Of a DNA stretch of 64,000 nucleotides, positions 14,707-23,007 are shown piece after piece. The number at the start of each line of letters is the position of its first letter. Within the stretch, counting starts at the first letter, position 1. Under the pieces are notes generated by a model. It made no database searches. It was not told the DNA's origin and saw only the letters and a list, made by a program, of their open reading frames with translations. The DNA lies in NCBI RefSeq assembly GCF_016859125.1, contig NZ_CP069338.1, positions 7,131,501-7,195,500 of the forward strand. Reading direction: 5' to 3'. The stretch comes from Archangium violaceum. Lineage in GTDB: Bacteria; Myxococcota; Myxococcia; Myxococcales; Myxococcaceae. Made by a program: the position numbers and the translations under genes.

Positions 14707-17071
14707 AGGGCTCGCCACGGTGCTCGCCCTGGTGTGGTTCCTGCCGGCCCCTTCGTGGGCCCAGCAGGTCGCCGATGACGACGTCTATGTGGTGCAGCCC
14801 GGAGACACCTGCGGCAGCGTGGCGCGCAAGGTGTTCGGCGACGTGACGGTCGGCTCCGCGAAGCTGCATGCGCTCAACAAGATGGGGCCGCCGCCGCACG
14901 AGCTGAAGCCGGGCACGGTGCTGCGCATCAAGGGCGACCCGGACGCGCGGCTCACCTTCGTCAAACCCGAGGTCAACGCCAAGCGGGCGGGCAAGGTGGA
15001 GTGGCGCCAGGCGAACACCGGCCAGGGCCTGTGGCGGCTGGACTCCGTCAACACGCTGCGCGAGGCCGGCGCCGAGGTGACCTTCAAGGACCTGACGCGG
15101 CTGCAGATGAACGAGAACGCGCTCGTCGTCATCTACGGTCAGGCCCCCAAGGCGACGGACGCGGTGATGAAGTCTGGCGCGGTGGAGCTGTTGCAGGGCG
15201 AGCTGAACGTGTCGCTGGCGGAGCTGCGCGGCGAGCCCGTGGGCGTGCAGATGCCGGCGGCCTCGGTGGCCGCGCGCTCGAAGGAACTCCTCGTGGGGGT
15301 GGATGCGCAGCAGACGAGCCGCGTCTCCGTCTACGACGGCCAGGCCGAGGTGCGCGCGCAGGGCCAGAGCGTCCAGGTTCCCAGGGATCACGGCACTCGG
15401 GTGGAGAAGGGCAAGGTCCCCGAGAAGCCGCGCCCACTTCCCAAGGCGCCGGCGTGGGCGGGCCCGGCGCGCCCGGTGCGGGTGCTGCTGGACGAGAAGG
15501 GCGTGGACGAGGAACTGGCGTGGGCGCCCGTGAAGGAAGCGGCGTCCTACCGGGTGGAGCTCGCGCGCGACGAGCGCTTCAACGACCGGGTGCACGGGGA
15601 GACAGTGCCGGCCGGGCAGGAGTCGCTGAAGTCCGTGGCCCGCGCGTTGGCGCCCGGCCGGTACTTCGCGCGGGTGCGTGCCGTGGATGCCTCGGGGCTG
15701 GTGGGCCGGGTGTCCGCCGTGCGGCAGGTGGAGGTGCTGCGCGTGAAGTCGGAGCGCGGCGTGGTGGGCCCCCAGGGCCTCCGGGGCGCGATGCGGTTGG
15801 ACGTGTCGGTGGATGGGGCCGAGTCGCTGGACTTCCGCCTCGATGGTGCCCCCACGACGCACCCGGTACGCGTAGAGGCCGTGGGTACGCACACGCTGGA
15901 GCTGCTGCCGCGCGGAGTGCCCGACGCGCTCCCGGAGAAGCTGACACTCACGGTGGTGCCGCCCCGCGTGGACGTGGACCTCGAGCCCATGGCCAGCTCG
16001 TTCCGGGTGAAGGTCCAGGTGTTCGATGAGCAGGGCCGGCTGTTGGAGGGCCCCTTCGCCGCGCTGAAGCTGCGTGGGCTTCATGGCACCCAGGTGGAGG
16101 AGCCGCTGCGGCGCCAGTCGGACGGCGCGCTGCTGACGCGGGCGGTGCCCGGGATGCGCGACGGGGAGCGCGTGGCCTCGGTGGAAGCCCTCTGGGGTGA
16201 CACACGTGTCCAGCAGGTCAACGCCCAGGCCAACGCCCAGGCCCCTCTGTCTCGGGAGCCGGCCGTCTCCGGGGTCGAGGAGGAGCCCGAGCCCCTCGAG
16301 GCGTCCGTCGAGGAGGAGGCCGCGCTCATGTCGATGCTGGGTGCTCCCTCGGGAGGCATGGTGGAGGCGGCTCCGCTGCCCACGGGTTTCCTGCCGCGGG
16401 CCTGGCTCTTCGAGCTGCGGGCCCAGCCCGAGCTGGAGTCGGCGGGGGTGGACCTCGCTCGCGGGCGCACCACCCTCGCCGTGGAGGGGCGGGTGTCCGA
16501 GCGCGTGGCCCTGGGCACGGCGCTGGCGATGCGTCCCGGGGCGCTGCTGAGCGGCGATGGCGTGGCGGGTGAGCTGCCCGCGACAGCTCTGTCCGCCTCG
16601 TTGTCGGCACGGGTGCGGTTGACGGACCACCCGGCCTTCCGTGTGCTGCTGTCCTTCGACGGCACCCTGGTGGGCTCCGGATTCGACGAGGAGGCCCGGG
16701 GGCTGAGGCTGCGCCCGGCGCTGCTCGCGGGGTCACGTTGGGGGCAGTGGGCGTTCTCCACCAGCCAGGGCTACGCCCTCAGGCCGGGCGAGGCGCGGGC
16801 CTCCTGGGACAGCGCGTATCAGGCCTGGTTCCTGCCCATTCCGAGGCTGGCACTCGGAGCCGAAATCGACGCCCTGGTGGATGCCACGCCCCGTGAACCG
16901 GGCCCGTTCGCCTTTGCCGCTGGTGTGGGGGCGCGCTTGATGTTCTCCGGGTTCGAGCTGGGCACCTCGGTGCGCCGGGGCTTCGGTCCGGACGGCGCTC
17001 GCGTCTGGGGGGGTTGGAGCGGGCAGGTGACCCTCGGCTGGTCCGGCCTGCGCCCCGCGCGGCGGCAGTAG
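14684..17071 (+). CDS. LysM/FecR-domain envelope protein with barrel-like C-terminus
   Basis: The 795-aa exported protein has a signal peptide (A-P-S-W-A-Q, about 26). A LysM domain follows at about 33-85 (Y-V-V-Q-P-G-D-T-C-G-S-V-A, then L-K-P-G-T-V-L-R-I), which binds peptidoglycan. A FecR-like domain spans about 100-235. Two Ig/Fn3-like units (about 260-460) carry Y-R-V-E-L-A-R-D-E-R-F and Y-F-A-R-V-R-A-V-D-A-S-G. A low-complexity linker precedes a C-terminal region (about 570-795) of alternating strands that looks like an outer-membrane barrel or adhesin domain. It probably ties the cell wall to the outer membrane. It lies between the sensor-like gene and the SpoIIM gene in the same direction, with only 38 bp before SpoIIM. 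Confidence 0.8.
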   Translation: MLRSSSVRGLATVLALVWFLPAPSWAQQVADDDVYVVQPGDTCGSVARKVFGDVTVGSAKLHALNKMGPPPHELKPGTVLRIKGDPDARLTFVKPEVNAKRAGKVEWRQANTGQGLWRLDSVNTLREAGAEVTFKDLTRLQMNENALVVIYGQAPKATDAVMKSGAVELLQGELNVSLAELRGEPVGVQMPAASVAARSKELLVGVDAQQTSRVSVYDGQAEVRAQGQSVQVPRDHGTRVEKGKVPEKPRPLPKAPAWAGPARPVRVLLDEKGVDEELAWAPVKEAASYRVELARDERFNDRVHGETVPAGQESLKSVARALAPGRYFARVRAVDASGLVGRVSAVRQVEVLRVKSERGVVGPQGLRGAMRLDVSVDGAESLDFRLDGAPTTHPVRVEAVGTHTLELLPRGVPDALPEKLTLTVVPPRVDVDLEPMASSFRVKVQVFDEQGRLLEGPFAALKLRGLHGTQVEEPLRRQSDGALLTRAVPGMRDGERVASVEALWGDTRVQQVNAQANAQAPLSREPAVSGVEEEPEPLEASVEEEAALMSMLGAPSGGMVEAAPLPTGFLPRAWLFELRAQPELESAGVDLARGRTTLAVEGRVSERVALGTALAMRPGALLSGDGVAGELPATALSASLSARVRLTDHPAFRVLLSFDGTLVGSGFDEEARGLRLRPALLAGSRWGQWAFSTSQGYALRPGEARASWDSAYQAWFLPIPRLALGAEIDALVDATPREPGPFAFAAGVGARLMFSGFELGTSVRRGFGPDGARVWGGWSGQVTLGWSGLRPARRQ

Positions 17072-17109
17072 GCTCCGGCCTTCGCGGACTGGGTTAGAGT
17101 CGCCGCGTC

Positions 17110-18120
17110 ATGGAGATGCCCGAGTTCATCGAGGCGCGGCGACCGCGCTGGCAGCAGCTGGAGTCCCTGCTCGACAAGGCCGAGAGCTCGGGCCTGCGCG
17201 CCCTCCAGTTGGAGGAGGCTCGCACGCTGGGCAAGCTGTACCGCGCCGTCTCCAGCGACCTGCTGTGGGTGCGCGCGCGCAGCGGCTCGGCCGACGTGAG
17301 CGAGTACCTCAATGATCTGGTGGGCCGGGCCTACGCCATCACCTACCCGGGTCAGCGGCCCCGGTTCTCGGATGTATGGGGTTTCGTCGCTCGAGGCTTC
17401 CCCGCGCTGCTCCGTCAGGAGTGGCGGATGTACGCGGCCTCGGTGCTCCTCTTCCTGGCGGGGGTGGGCTTCGGGTACCTGGGCATGATGGTGGATCCGG
17501 ACGCCGCGCCCTACCTCGTCCCCGGGGAGCACCTGAGCCTGGATCCCGTCCAGCGCGCCGCCGATGAGGCCTCGGGGGAGGGGATGTCCGTGGAACAGCA
17601 GGCCGCGTTCTCTTCCTTCCTCTTCACCCACAACATCGAGGTCGCGTTCCTCGCCTTCGCCCTGGGCATCACCGTGGGCGTGGGCACTGCGTTGATGCTC
17701 TTCATCAACGGGTTGATGTTGGGCGCGCTCGCGCAGGTGTACACGGCCAAGGGCTTGGCCGGCTGGTTCTGGGCGTGGATCCTCCCGCACGGCATTCCGG
17801 AGATCACGGCCATCTGCATCGCGGGCGCGGCGGGCTTCGTCATTGCCCGGGGGCAAGTGGCGCCTCGGGGTCTGCCCCGAGGTCTGGCGTTGCGCCAGGA
17901 GGCCGTGCGCGCGGTGAAGCTCCTCTTCGGCACGCTCGCGCTCTTCGTGCTCGCGGGCTTCATCGAGGGCACCATCTCACAGATCCACCCGCCGAAGCTG
18001 TCGGTGGCCTTCAAGATATCCTTCGCCTTGACGGTGGGCGTGGGCGTCTACGCGTATCTGGGCTCGGACTGGTTGCGCGGGGCGGAGAAGAAGGACCTGA
18101 CTCTTCATGGACAACGATAA
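17110..18120 (+). CDS. SpoIIM/DUF95-family membrane protein
   Basis: This 336-aa protein has a cytosolic N-terminus with coiled-coil potential (residues 1-100) and then five or six TM segments, of which the first is at about 102-124 (M-Y-A-A-S-V-L-L-F-L-A-G-V). Family marks are N-I-E-V-A-F-L-A-F-A-L-G-I-T-V-G-V-G-T (near 178-196), L-M-L-G-A-L-A-Q-V and H-G-I-P-E-I-T (near 232-238). SpoIIM drives peptidoglycan remodelling in sporulating Bacillus; DUF95 homologues elsewhere are part of MoxR/DUF58 clusters as here. The start at 17110 has little Shine-Dalgarno support, but no better one exists. It overlaps a short truncated ORF at 18107 whose normal partner seems lost. Confidence 0.87.
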   Translation: MEMPEFIEARRPRWQQLESLLDKAESSGLRALQLEEARTLGKLYRAVSSDLLWVRARSGSADVSEYLNDLVGRAYAITYPGQRPRFSDVWGFVARGFPALLRQEWRMYAASVLLFLAGVGFGYLGMMVDPDAAPYLVPGEHLSLDPVQRAADEASGEGMSVEQQAAFSSFLFTHNIEVAFLAFALGITVGVGTALMLFINGLMLGALAQVYTAKGLAGWFWAWILPHGIPEITAICIAGAAGFVIARGQVAPRGLPRGLALRQEAVRAVKLLFGTLALFVLAGFIEGTISQIHPPKLSVAFKISFALTVGVGVYAYLGSDWLRGAEKKDLTLHGQR

Positions 18121-18175
18121 GACGGAGCCCTCTCCGCCGGGGTCCGCTGCTGGAGGGCATTCTTCCTCTACCTGA
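18107..18175 (+). pseudogene. Truncated start of the next cluster gene
   Basis: ATG 18107 overlaps the SpoIIM gene end and is preceded by GAAGGA at 10 bases. It encodes 22 residues (M-D-N-D-K-T-E-P-S-P-P-G-S-A-A-G-G) before a TGA. This looks like the coupled N-terminus of a lost downstream gene; the following DNA belongs to an unrelated kinase remnant. Low support because of its length. Confidence 0.3.
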
Positions 18176-18195
18176 CGGAACCCCACTTCAGACCC

Positions 18196-18702
18196 ACTCG
18201 GGGCTGGCCCTGACCTCGCTGGGGGATGTGCCCGCCGTCCTGGCGGAACTGCGCGCGGCTCTGCGCGTCGCCCGGCATACGGAGCAGCATGCCGCGGTGG
18301 GCTTCAACCTGCATTACCTGGCTCTGGTGTTGGCCAGCAGCCGAGAGCCCTCGCACTGGGCGGAGGCCCGGACGCTGCTCCAGGAGTACATGGGGGAGGA
18401 TCCCCAGTCCTTCAGGTGGTGCTCCGGGCTCGCGATGCTGGCGAAGCTGGATGCGGCGAGTGGTGCCCTCCAGGAAGCCGAGGTCCGTGCTCGCGAGGCG
18501 TGTGTGCTGCTGGCACCCTTCCTAATGCGCAGAGGGATGTCAGCGCGGGGGATGCGGCCCTGCGCGAGGCTGCGCGCTGTGTGCGCATCCGGGCCGACGA
18601 CATTCCCGAGCCCGCAGCTCGCGAGCATTTCTTGCGTCAGGTGCCCGAGAACGCCCGGACGCTGGAGTTGGCTCGCCAGCGTTGGGGCGAAGCCGCAGTG
18701 TA
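18196..18702 (+). pseudogene. C-terminal TPR remnant of a large Ser/Thr kinase
   Basis: Residues in one frame read L-T-S-L-G-D-V-P-A-V-L-A-E-L-R-A-A-L, G-F-N-L-H-Y-L-A-L-V-L-A-S-S and R-A-R-E-A-C-V-L-L-A. Near 18525 the coding sense shifts to another frame that reads R-A-D-D-I-P-E-P-A-A-R-E-H-F-L and ends N-A-R-T-L-E-L-A-R-Q-R-W-G-E-A-A-V-stop at 18702. This is the helical, TPR-rich tail found on many large myxobacterial kinases. The kinase domain is absent and there is a frameshift, so the gene is dead. It lies between the SpoIIM and DUF58 genes, separating parts of one conserved cluster. Confidence 0.6.
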
Positions 18703-18984
18703 GTGGCGCTCCGTTCAGGTGTTCAAAACCTTGAAGGTGCCAGGAGCGCTGCTCGGGAGCGCGCTGATGCATCCGAGGACTTCTGCAAGAGCCAGACGGT
18801 TCTCTGCTCCAAAGGAGGCGTGCAGAACAAGGAGAACGAGTACGTTCGCGAAGCCAGGAAGCGGCCGGACCCCTGTGAGTGGCTTCAAGAGCAGTATGAC
18901 GGAGCGGCAGGAGAAGAGCGCGAGAAGATCCAACTGGCCCAGAAGTTCCTTCGTTGTCGTAACAAGCAGAAGCGCAAGGCGTAA
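18682..18984 (+). pseudogene. Tail of a putative secreted toxin (5'-truncated)
   Basis: The open frame of 100 codons has a real-looking C-terminal part: C-K-S-Q-T-V-L-C-S-K-G-G-V-Q-N-K-E-N-E-Y and then P-C-E-W-L-Q-E-Q-Y, ending R-N-K-Q-K-R-K-A, a basic tail. The first part overlaps the kinase remnant and is not convincing. Cys-rich, Gly-rich and basic ends of this kind are seen in myxobacterial polymorphic toxin tails. It is directly followed (16 bp) by the DUF4288 gene, the arrangement of a toxin with its immunity gene. The toxin's N-terminal delivery part is missing, so it is probably non-functional. Function not established. Confidence 0.4.
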
Positions 18985-19000
18985 TGGAAGTGAGAAAACG

Positions 19001-19381
19001 ATGCCCTGGTACGCCGCACATGTGGTGCTCTATTACGAACTCAGGGAAGGGCCGCAGGAGGAGTTCTCTGTGATGGAGAATGTCTATCTCATCCATGCTG
19101 GTACCGATGACGAAGCATCTGCAAGAGCAGAGAAGCGTGGACGCATCGACTGTGTGGAGGACGAGAGCTTGACCGTCAGTGGTCGGCCCGCTCGTCTCGT
19201 TTTTGGTGGGGTGAGAAAGCTCATCTCCTGTGCGGCCAGTCCGGAGAAGCCCGGTCCCTCCACGGTCGAAACCCTGGAGGATGGTGTCGAGGCGACGTAC
19301 TCGTTCCTGGTTGTTTCCAGCCGGCAAGAGCTCGATTCCTTGATCAAGGGCGAGCCCGTGCACGTGCTCTACGAGGAATGA
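19001..19381 (+). CDS. DUF4288-like protein, putative immunity factor
   Basis: This 126-aa cytosolic protein begins M-P-W-Y-A-A-H-V-V-L-Y-Y-E, the W-Y-x-(A/V)-x-V opening typical of DUF4288, and contains V-M-E-N-V-Y-L-I-H-A-G-T-D-D-E-A-S-A-R-A (paired strand and helix, about 24-43). Members of this family often sit beside toxin tails and act as immunity proteins. It follows the truncated toxin-like tail by 16 bp and has GGAAGTGAG as Shine-Dalgarno. GC content is lower than in neighbouring genes, suggesting transfer. With the toxin decayed, it may be an orphan that protects against kin carrying the intact toxin; that is inference. Confidence 0.65.
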   Translation: MPWYAAHVVLYYELREGPQEEFSVMENVYLIHAGTDDEASARAEKRGRIDCVEDESLTVSGRPARLVFGGVRKLISCAASPEKPGPSTVETLEDGVEATYSFLVVSSRQELDSLIKGEPVHVLYEE

Positions 19382-19415
19382 GCGTCCCCCCCGCGATGGT
19401 CGGTCAATGCGGCGC

Positions 19416-20723
19416 CTACAGCACGCCGCGCGCCTTGATGTCGAGGTAACGGTTCACCGCGGCGAGGCTCAGCTCATCCGGCTGCACGTCGAGCATCTGC
19501 ACGCCACCAGCGCTCACCTTGGCCTTGAGGGCCTCGCGGTCCGTGAGCAGTTCACTGGCCACGGCCTGCTGGAAGGCCTGCTCGGCGCCCTCGGGAGGAG
19601 TGCGCAGCAGGTTCGCCAGCGCCGTGTCCCGTACGGACAGGCACAGCGGGACGTGCCTCCGCGCCAGCCGGTGCAGGGGCGCCACCATCGTGGAGGCCTG
19701 CTCCTCGTCGAGGAAGTCGGTGAACACGCACAGCAGGCTGCGTCGCGTGAGGCGCACGTTCAGCTCCTTGAAGAGCGCCAGGTAGTCCACGTACGTGAGG
19801 CTCGGCGTGGTGGAGTAGAGCGTGTCCAATATCTTCCGGTACTGCATGCGTCCCGCCGCTGGAGGCAGGTACGCCTTCACCCCGTCCGCGAACACCGCCA
19901 GCCCCACCCGGTCGCCGTTGCGCACCGCCACGAAGGCCAGGAAGAGCGCCGCGTTGACGGCGTGGTCCAGCTTGGTGAGCCCGTCCACCTGCGCCGCCAT
20001 CGAGCGCCCCGCGTCCACGCAGATGAGCATGGACTGCGAGCGCTCGGACTCCATCACCCGCGTCACCGGCCGGGTGCGCCGCGCGGTGGCCTTCCAGTCC
20101 ACCTCGCGCACCGAGTCTCCCTGTGCGTAATCCCTCAACCGGGCGAACTCGCTGCCCCGGCCGTCCCGGCGCAGCTGCCGCAGGCCCAGGTTCACCAGGT
20201 CCAACGCCGCGCCGGACAGCAGCAGGCGGCTCGCGCCCCGCAGGTCCGGGAACACCGACACGTTCTGGGCCGCGGGGAAGCGCCGCTCGTGGAAGACGAG
20301 CCCGAGGGGCCCGCGCACCCGCACGTTCACGTCCCCGAAGCCGAACTTGCCGCGCTTCGCGGGCGACACCCGGTACACCCAACGCGTCTGGCTGTCCGCG
20401 GACAGGTGCAGCGGAGCCTCCTCGGGCGTGGCGATGAAGGACTCGGGCACGTCGTCACGCACGCGCACGTCCACCGCCTGGCCGCCCCGGTGCACCAGCA
20501 GCAACTCCACCTTGTTGGGCACGCCCACGGACAGCCGGCTCGGCAGCTTCCGGCTCACCTCCAGGCGCACCCGGCGGGCCAGCAGGAAGTCCACCGCCGC
20601 CAGCCCCAGGGCGAGCGCGTCCAGCACCAGCACCACGCCGCCGAGGCCCGGGAAGAATCCCGCCGCCATCATCGGCACGGCCAGCAGGCACAGCAGCACC
20701 CACAGGCGCCCGGTGGGAATCAC
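19416..20723 (-). CDS. DUF58-domain protein
   Basis: The 435-aa protein has two N-terminal TM helices (residues ~8-25, ~28-48) and a DUF58 domain. Its core is [14 protein letters not shown] (near 200-213) followed by a vWA-like fold with the metal-site pattern D-A-G-R-S-M (near 239-244; D-x-x-x-S). DUF58 proteins are encoded with MoxR AAA+ ATPases and are thought to be assembled or activated by them. The GTG start overlaps the MoxR stop by 4 bp, so translation is coupled. It is the last gene of the minus-strand cluster that starts with the B-box gene at 25127. Confidence 0.9.
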   Translation of the reverse strand: MIPTGRLWVLLCLLAVPMMAAGFFPGLGGVVLVLDALALGLAAVDFLLARRVRLEVSRKLPSRLSVGVPNKVELLLVHRGGQAVDVRVRDDVPESFIATPEEAPLHLSADSQTRWVYRVSPAKRGKFGFGDVNVRVRGPLGLVFHERRFPAAQNVSVFPDLRGASRLLLSGAALDLVNLGLRQLRRDGRGSEFARLRDYAQGDSVREVDWKATARRTRPVTRVMESERSQSMLICVDAGRSMAAQVDGLTKLDHAVNAALFLAFVAVRNGDRVGLAVFADGVKAYLPPAAGRMQYRKILDTLYSTTPSLTYVDYLALFKELNVRLTRRSLLCVFTDFLDEEQASTMVAPLHRLARRHVPLCLSVRDTALANLLRTPPEGAEQAFQQAVASELLTDREALKAKVSAGGVQMLDVQPDELSLAAVNRYLDIKARGVL

Positions 20724-21718
20724 CGGGGGACCTCGACGGACTGCACCACCTCGCGCAGCACGTCCGAGGGCGTGGCCCCATCCAGCTCCGCGTCCGGCGA
20801 CAGCAGCAGGCGGTGTCTCAGGACCGGCCCCGCGAGGAAGCGCACGTCATCCGGAGTGACGAAGCCCCGGCCGCGCAACGCCGCCAGCGCCTTCGCGGCC
20901 AGCAGCAGGTGCACGCCCGCGCGAGGTCCCGCCCCCAGGCGGATGCGGCTGGAGGTGCGCGTGGCCGCCACCAGCTTGCGGATGTACGAGAGCACCGGAG
21001 GCTCCACCGTCAGCTCGTTGAGCGCCGCCCGCGCGGCCAGCAGCCCCTCCTTCGTCACCGCCGCCCCCACGCCCGCCCGCGCCAGGTCGCCCGCGTCGAA
21101 GCCCTGGTGCACCGACGCGAGGATGGCGTCCTCCTCCTCGGGCGCCGGGTAGCCCACGTCGATCTTCAGAAGGAAGCGGTCCAGCTGCGCCTCGGGCAGT
21201 GGATAGGTGCCCTCGGACTCCACCGGGTTCTGCGTGGCGAACACCGTGAAGAGCGGCGACAGGGGCATGTGCCGGCCCTCCAGCGACACGCCGCGCTCCT
21301 GCATGGCCTCCAGCAGCGCGGACTGCGTCTTGGCGGGGGCGCGGTTGATTTCATCCGCCAGCAGCAGGTCCGTGAAGATGGGGCCGCGCACCAGCACGAA
21401 GGACTGGCTCTTCAAATCGAAGATGCTGGTGCCCAGGATGTCCGCGGGCATCAGGTCCGGGGTGAACTGGATGCGCTTGAAGTCCGCGCTGATGCCGCGC
21501 GCGAGCGCCTTGGCCATCAGCGTCTTGGCCACGCCGGGCACGCCCTCCAGCAGCACGTGGCCTCCGGCGATGAGGCCGACGAGCATCAACTCGAGCGGCT
21601 CGTCCTGGCCGACGACGGCCTTGCGCACCTCGGCGAGCACGCCCTCCCGGATGGCATGGGCGGCGGCCACGGCGGGGCTGGCGGAGGTCGGGGTGGAGGC
21701 GAAGGTGGACGAAGTCAT
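20720..21718 (-). CDS. MoxR-family AAA+ ATPase
   Basis: This 332-aa AAA+ protein has Walker A G-V-P-G-V-A-K-T (residues ~60-67), Walker [11 protein letters not shown] (near 118-127), sensor 1 F-A-T-Q-N-P (near 161-166) and an Arg-rich sensor-2 region. The [22 protein letters not shown] block is nearly invariant in MoxR. It acts as a chaperone for vWA partners, here the coupled DUF58 protein. The ATG at 21718 is chosen; a longer frame exists but overlaps the upstream gene, whose stop is at 21715 (4-bp overlap). Very high confidence for family. Confidence 0.95.
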   Translation of the reverse strand: MTSSTFASTPTSASPAVAAAHAIREGVLAEVRKAVVGQDEPLELMLVGLIAGGHVLLEGVPGVAKTLMAKALARGISADFKRIQFTPDLMPADILGTSIFDLKSQSFVLVRGPIFTDLLLADEINRAPAKTQSALLEAMQERGVSLEGRHMPLSPLFTVFATQNPVESEGTYPLPEAQLDRFLLKIDVGYPAPEEEDAILASVHQGFDAGDLARAGVGAAVTKEGLLAARAALNELTVEPPVLSYIRKLVAATRTSSRIRLGAGPRAGVHLLLAAKALAALRGRGFVTPDDVRFLAGPVLRHRLLLSPDAELDGATPSDVLREVVQSVEVPR

Positions 21719-23007
21719 GGCTCCTCGGGTGTCGAAGCAAGGGGCGCGCTCGGGGGCGGCCCGGAAGGATGGATGCGCTGGCGCAGTGTCGCGGTGCGTG
21801 TGGCCAGCTGTTGCAGGTCTTTCTCCGCGGATACGGCCTCCGCGTTGCGGACGATGGCGCGCAAGCCGTTGGCCAGGTCCTCCCGTCCGCGCGCGGCCAG
21901 GCCCTCGGCGACCTGCTGGGCGGGGGCATGGGCGGGCAGGCCCACATGCAGGGCGAGCTCCTGGGTGAGACCGCGGGTGATGAGGTTGGCGGCGAAGCCG
22001 TAGTGGCGGCCCTCGCGGTACAGGCGGCTCATGGCGAAGAGGGCGTCCGTGGCCCCCACGCGCGTGGACTCGGGAGGCGGGCGCGGCCGGCCGAAGCGCT
22101 TGAGGGCCACCGCCCACAGGCACAACCCCAGCATCAACTGCGCCACCGCGAAGTGCAGGCCATAGCGCCGAGCGAAGTCCACCACCGAGCGCTCGTTGGT
22201 GAAGCCGTGGTGGTGCTCATCGAACTCGAAGGGGCCCGGGCCCAGCGCGCTCAAGGCGCTCAGCCAGAATCGTGCGTTGTCCGCGCGCCCGAGCGCCTCG
22301 TTCATCGCCAGCTCCGGCGCGCCCACCACCAGCACCTCGCCCGCGCCGTACGGCACCACCGCGGCCACCGTCATGCCCAGCGGCTCGTCCTTCAGGACCG
22401 GCACCGCGTCCGCGGGCAGCTCCAGGTAGGCCTGCACCTTCGCCTCCACGCGCTCCACGCCCAGCGTGTACGGGCTGGAGAGCGGCGGCACGAGCGTGCG
22501 CATGGGCAGCGAGGTGTCCGCCTTGAAGAGCTTCACCCCGAGCTTGTCCAGCAGCGGATTCTCCCTCGAGCCCCAGGGGACATAGAGGAGGTTGTGTCCC
22601 TCCCGGACGTGCTCGAGCAGCTTCTCCGTCTCGGTGTCGCTCAGCTCGGGGACATGCAGCCGGTTGAAGCCGTGGCGGGGCACGTCCTCGTCCTCCAGCT
22701 TCGAGTCCTTCTCCGCGGCGAGCGCCGTCTGATCCGGATCCTCCTCCTGGGCGCCCTCCACCTCCACCGCGAGCAGCACCAGCGTCCCCGTGTCCTGGAG
22801 GATTTGCAGGTCCGCCGTCCGGCGGGTGACGGGCAGGCCACTCTCCTCGGCCAGCAGGTAGAGGCCGCGAGCCCCATCCGGCTGGGCACGCCAGGTGGAG
22901 AGCGTATCGGCGAAGCCGCCTCGTGCCGCGCCGCGCACGAGCCACGAGCCCATCACCGCGGTGACGAGCAGGCCTCCCACCACGAGCAGCGGGAAACGAT
23001 CACGCAC
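21715..23007 (-). CDS. DUF4350-domain membrane protein
   Basis: This 430-aa protein begins with a TM segment ([13 protein letters not shown]) and then the DUF4350 domain, a ThuA/GATase-like fold (residues ~28-260; [11 protein letters not shown] near the start, [14 protein letters not shown] in the middle). Two further TM regions (about 295-320) and a helical C-terminus follow. I set the start at the GTG 23005-23007, which is directly before the TM helix; the longer frame begins inside the previous gene. It overlaps that gene by 8 bp and MoxR by 4 bp. Function unknown, but conserved in MoxR/DUF58 clusters. Confidence 0.8.
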   Translation of the reverse strand: MRDRFPLLVVGGLLVTAVMGSWLVRGAARGGFADTLSTWRAQPDGARGLYLLAEESGLPVTRRTADLQILQDTGTLVLLAVEVEGAQEEDPDQTALAAEKDSKLEDEDVPRHGFNRLHVPELSDTETEKLLEHVREGHNLLYVPWGSRENPLLDKLGVKLFKADTSLPMRTLVPPLSSPYTLGVERVEAKVQAYLELPADAVPVLKDEPLGMTVAAVVPYGAGEVLVVGAPELAMNEALGRADNARFWLSALSALGPGPFEFDEHHHGFTNERSVVDFARRYGLHFAVAQLMLGLCLWAVALKRFGRPRPPPESTRVGATDALFAMSRLYREGRHYGFAANLITRGLTQELALHVGLPAHAPAQQVAEGLAARGREDLANGLRAIVRNAEAVSAEKDLQQLATRTATLRQRIHPSGPPPSAPLASTPEEP

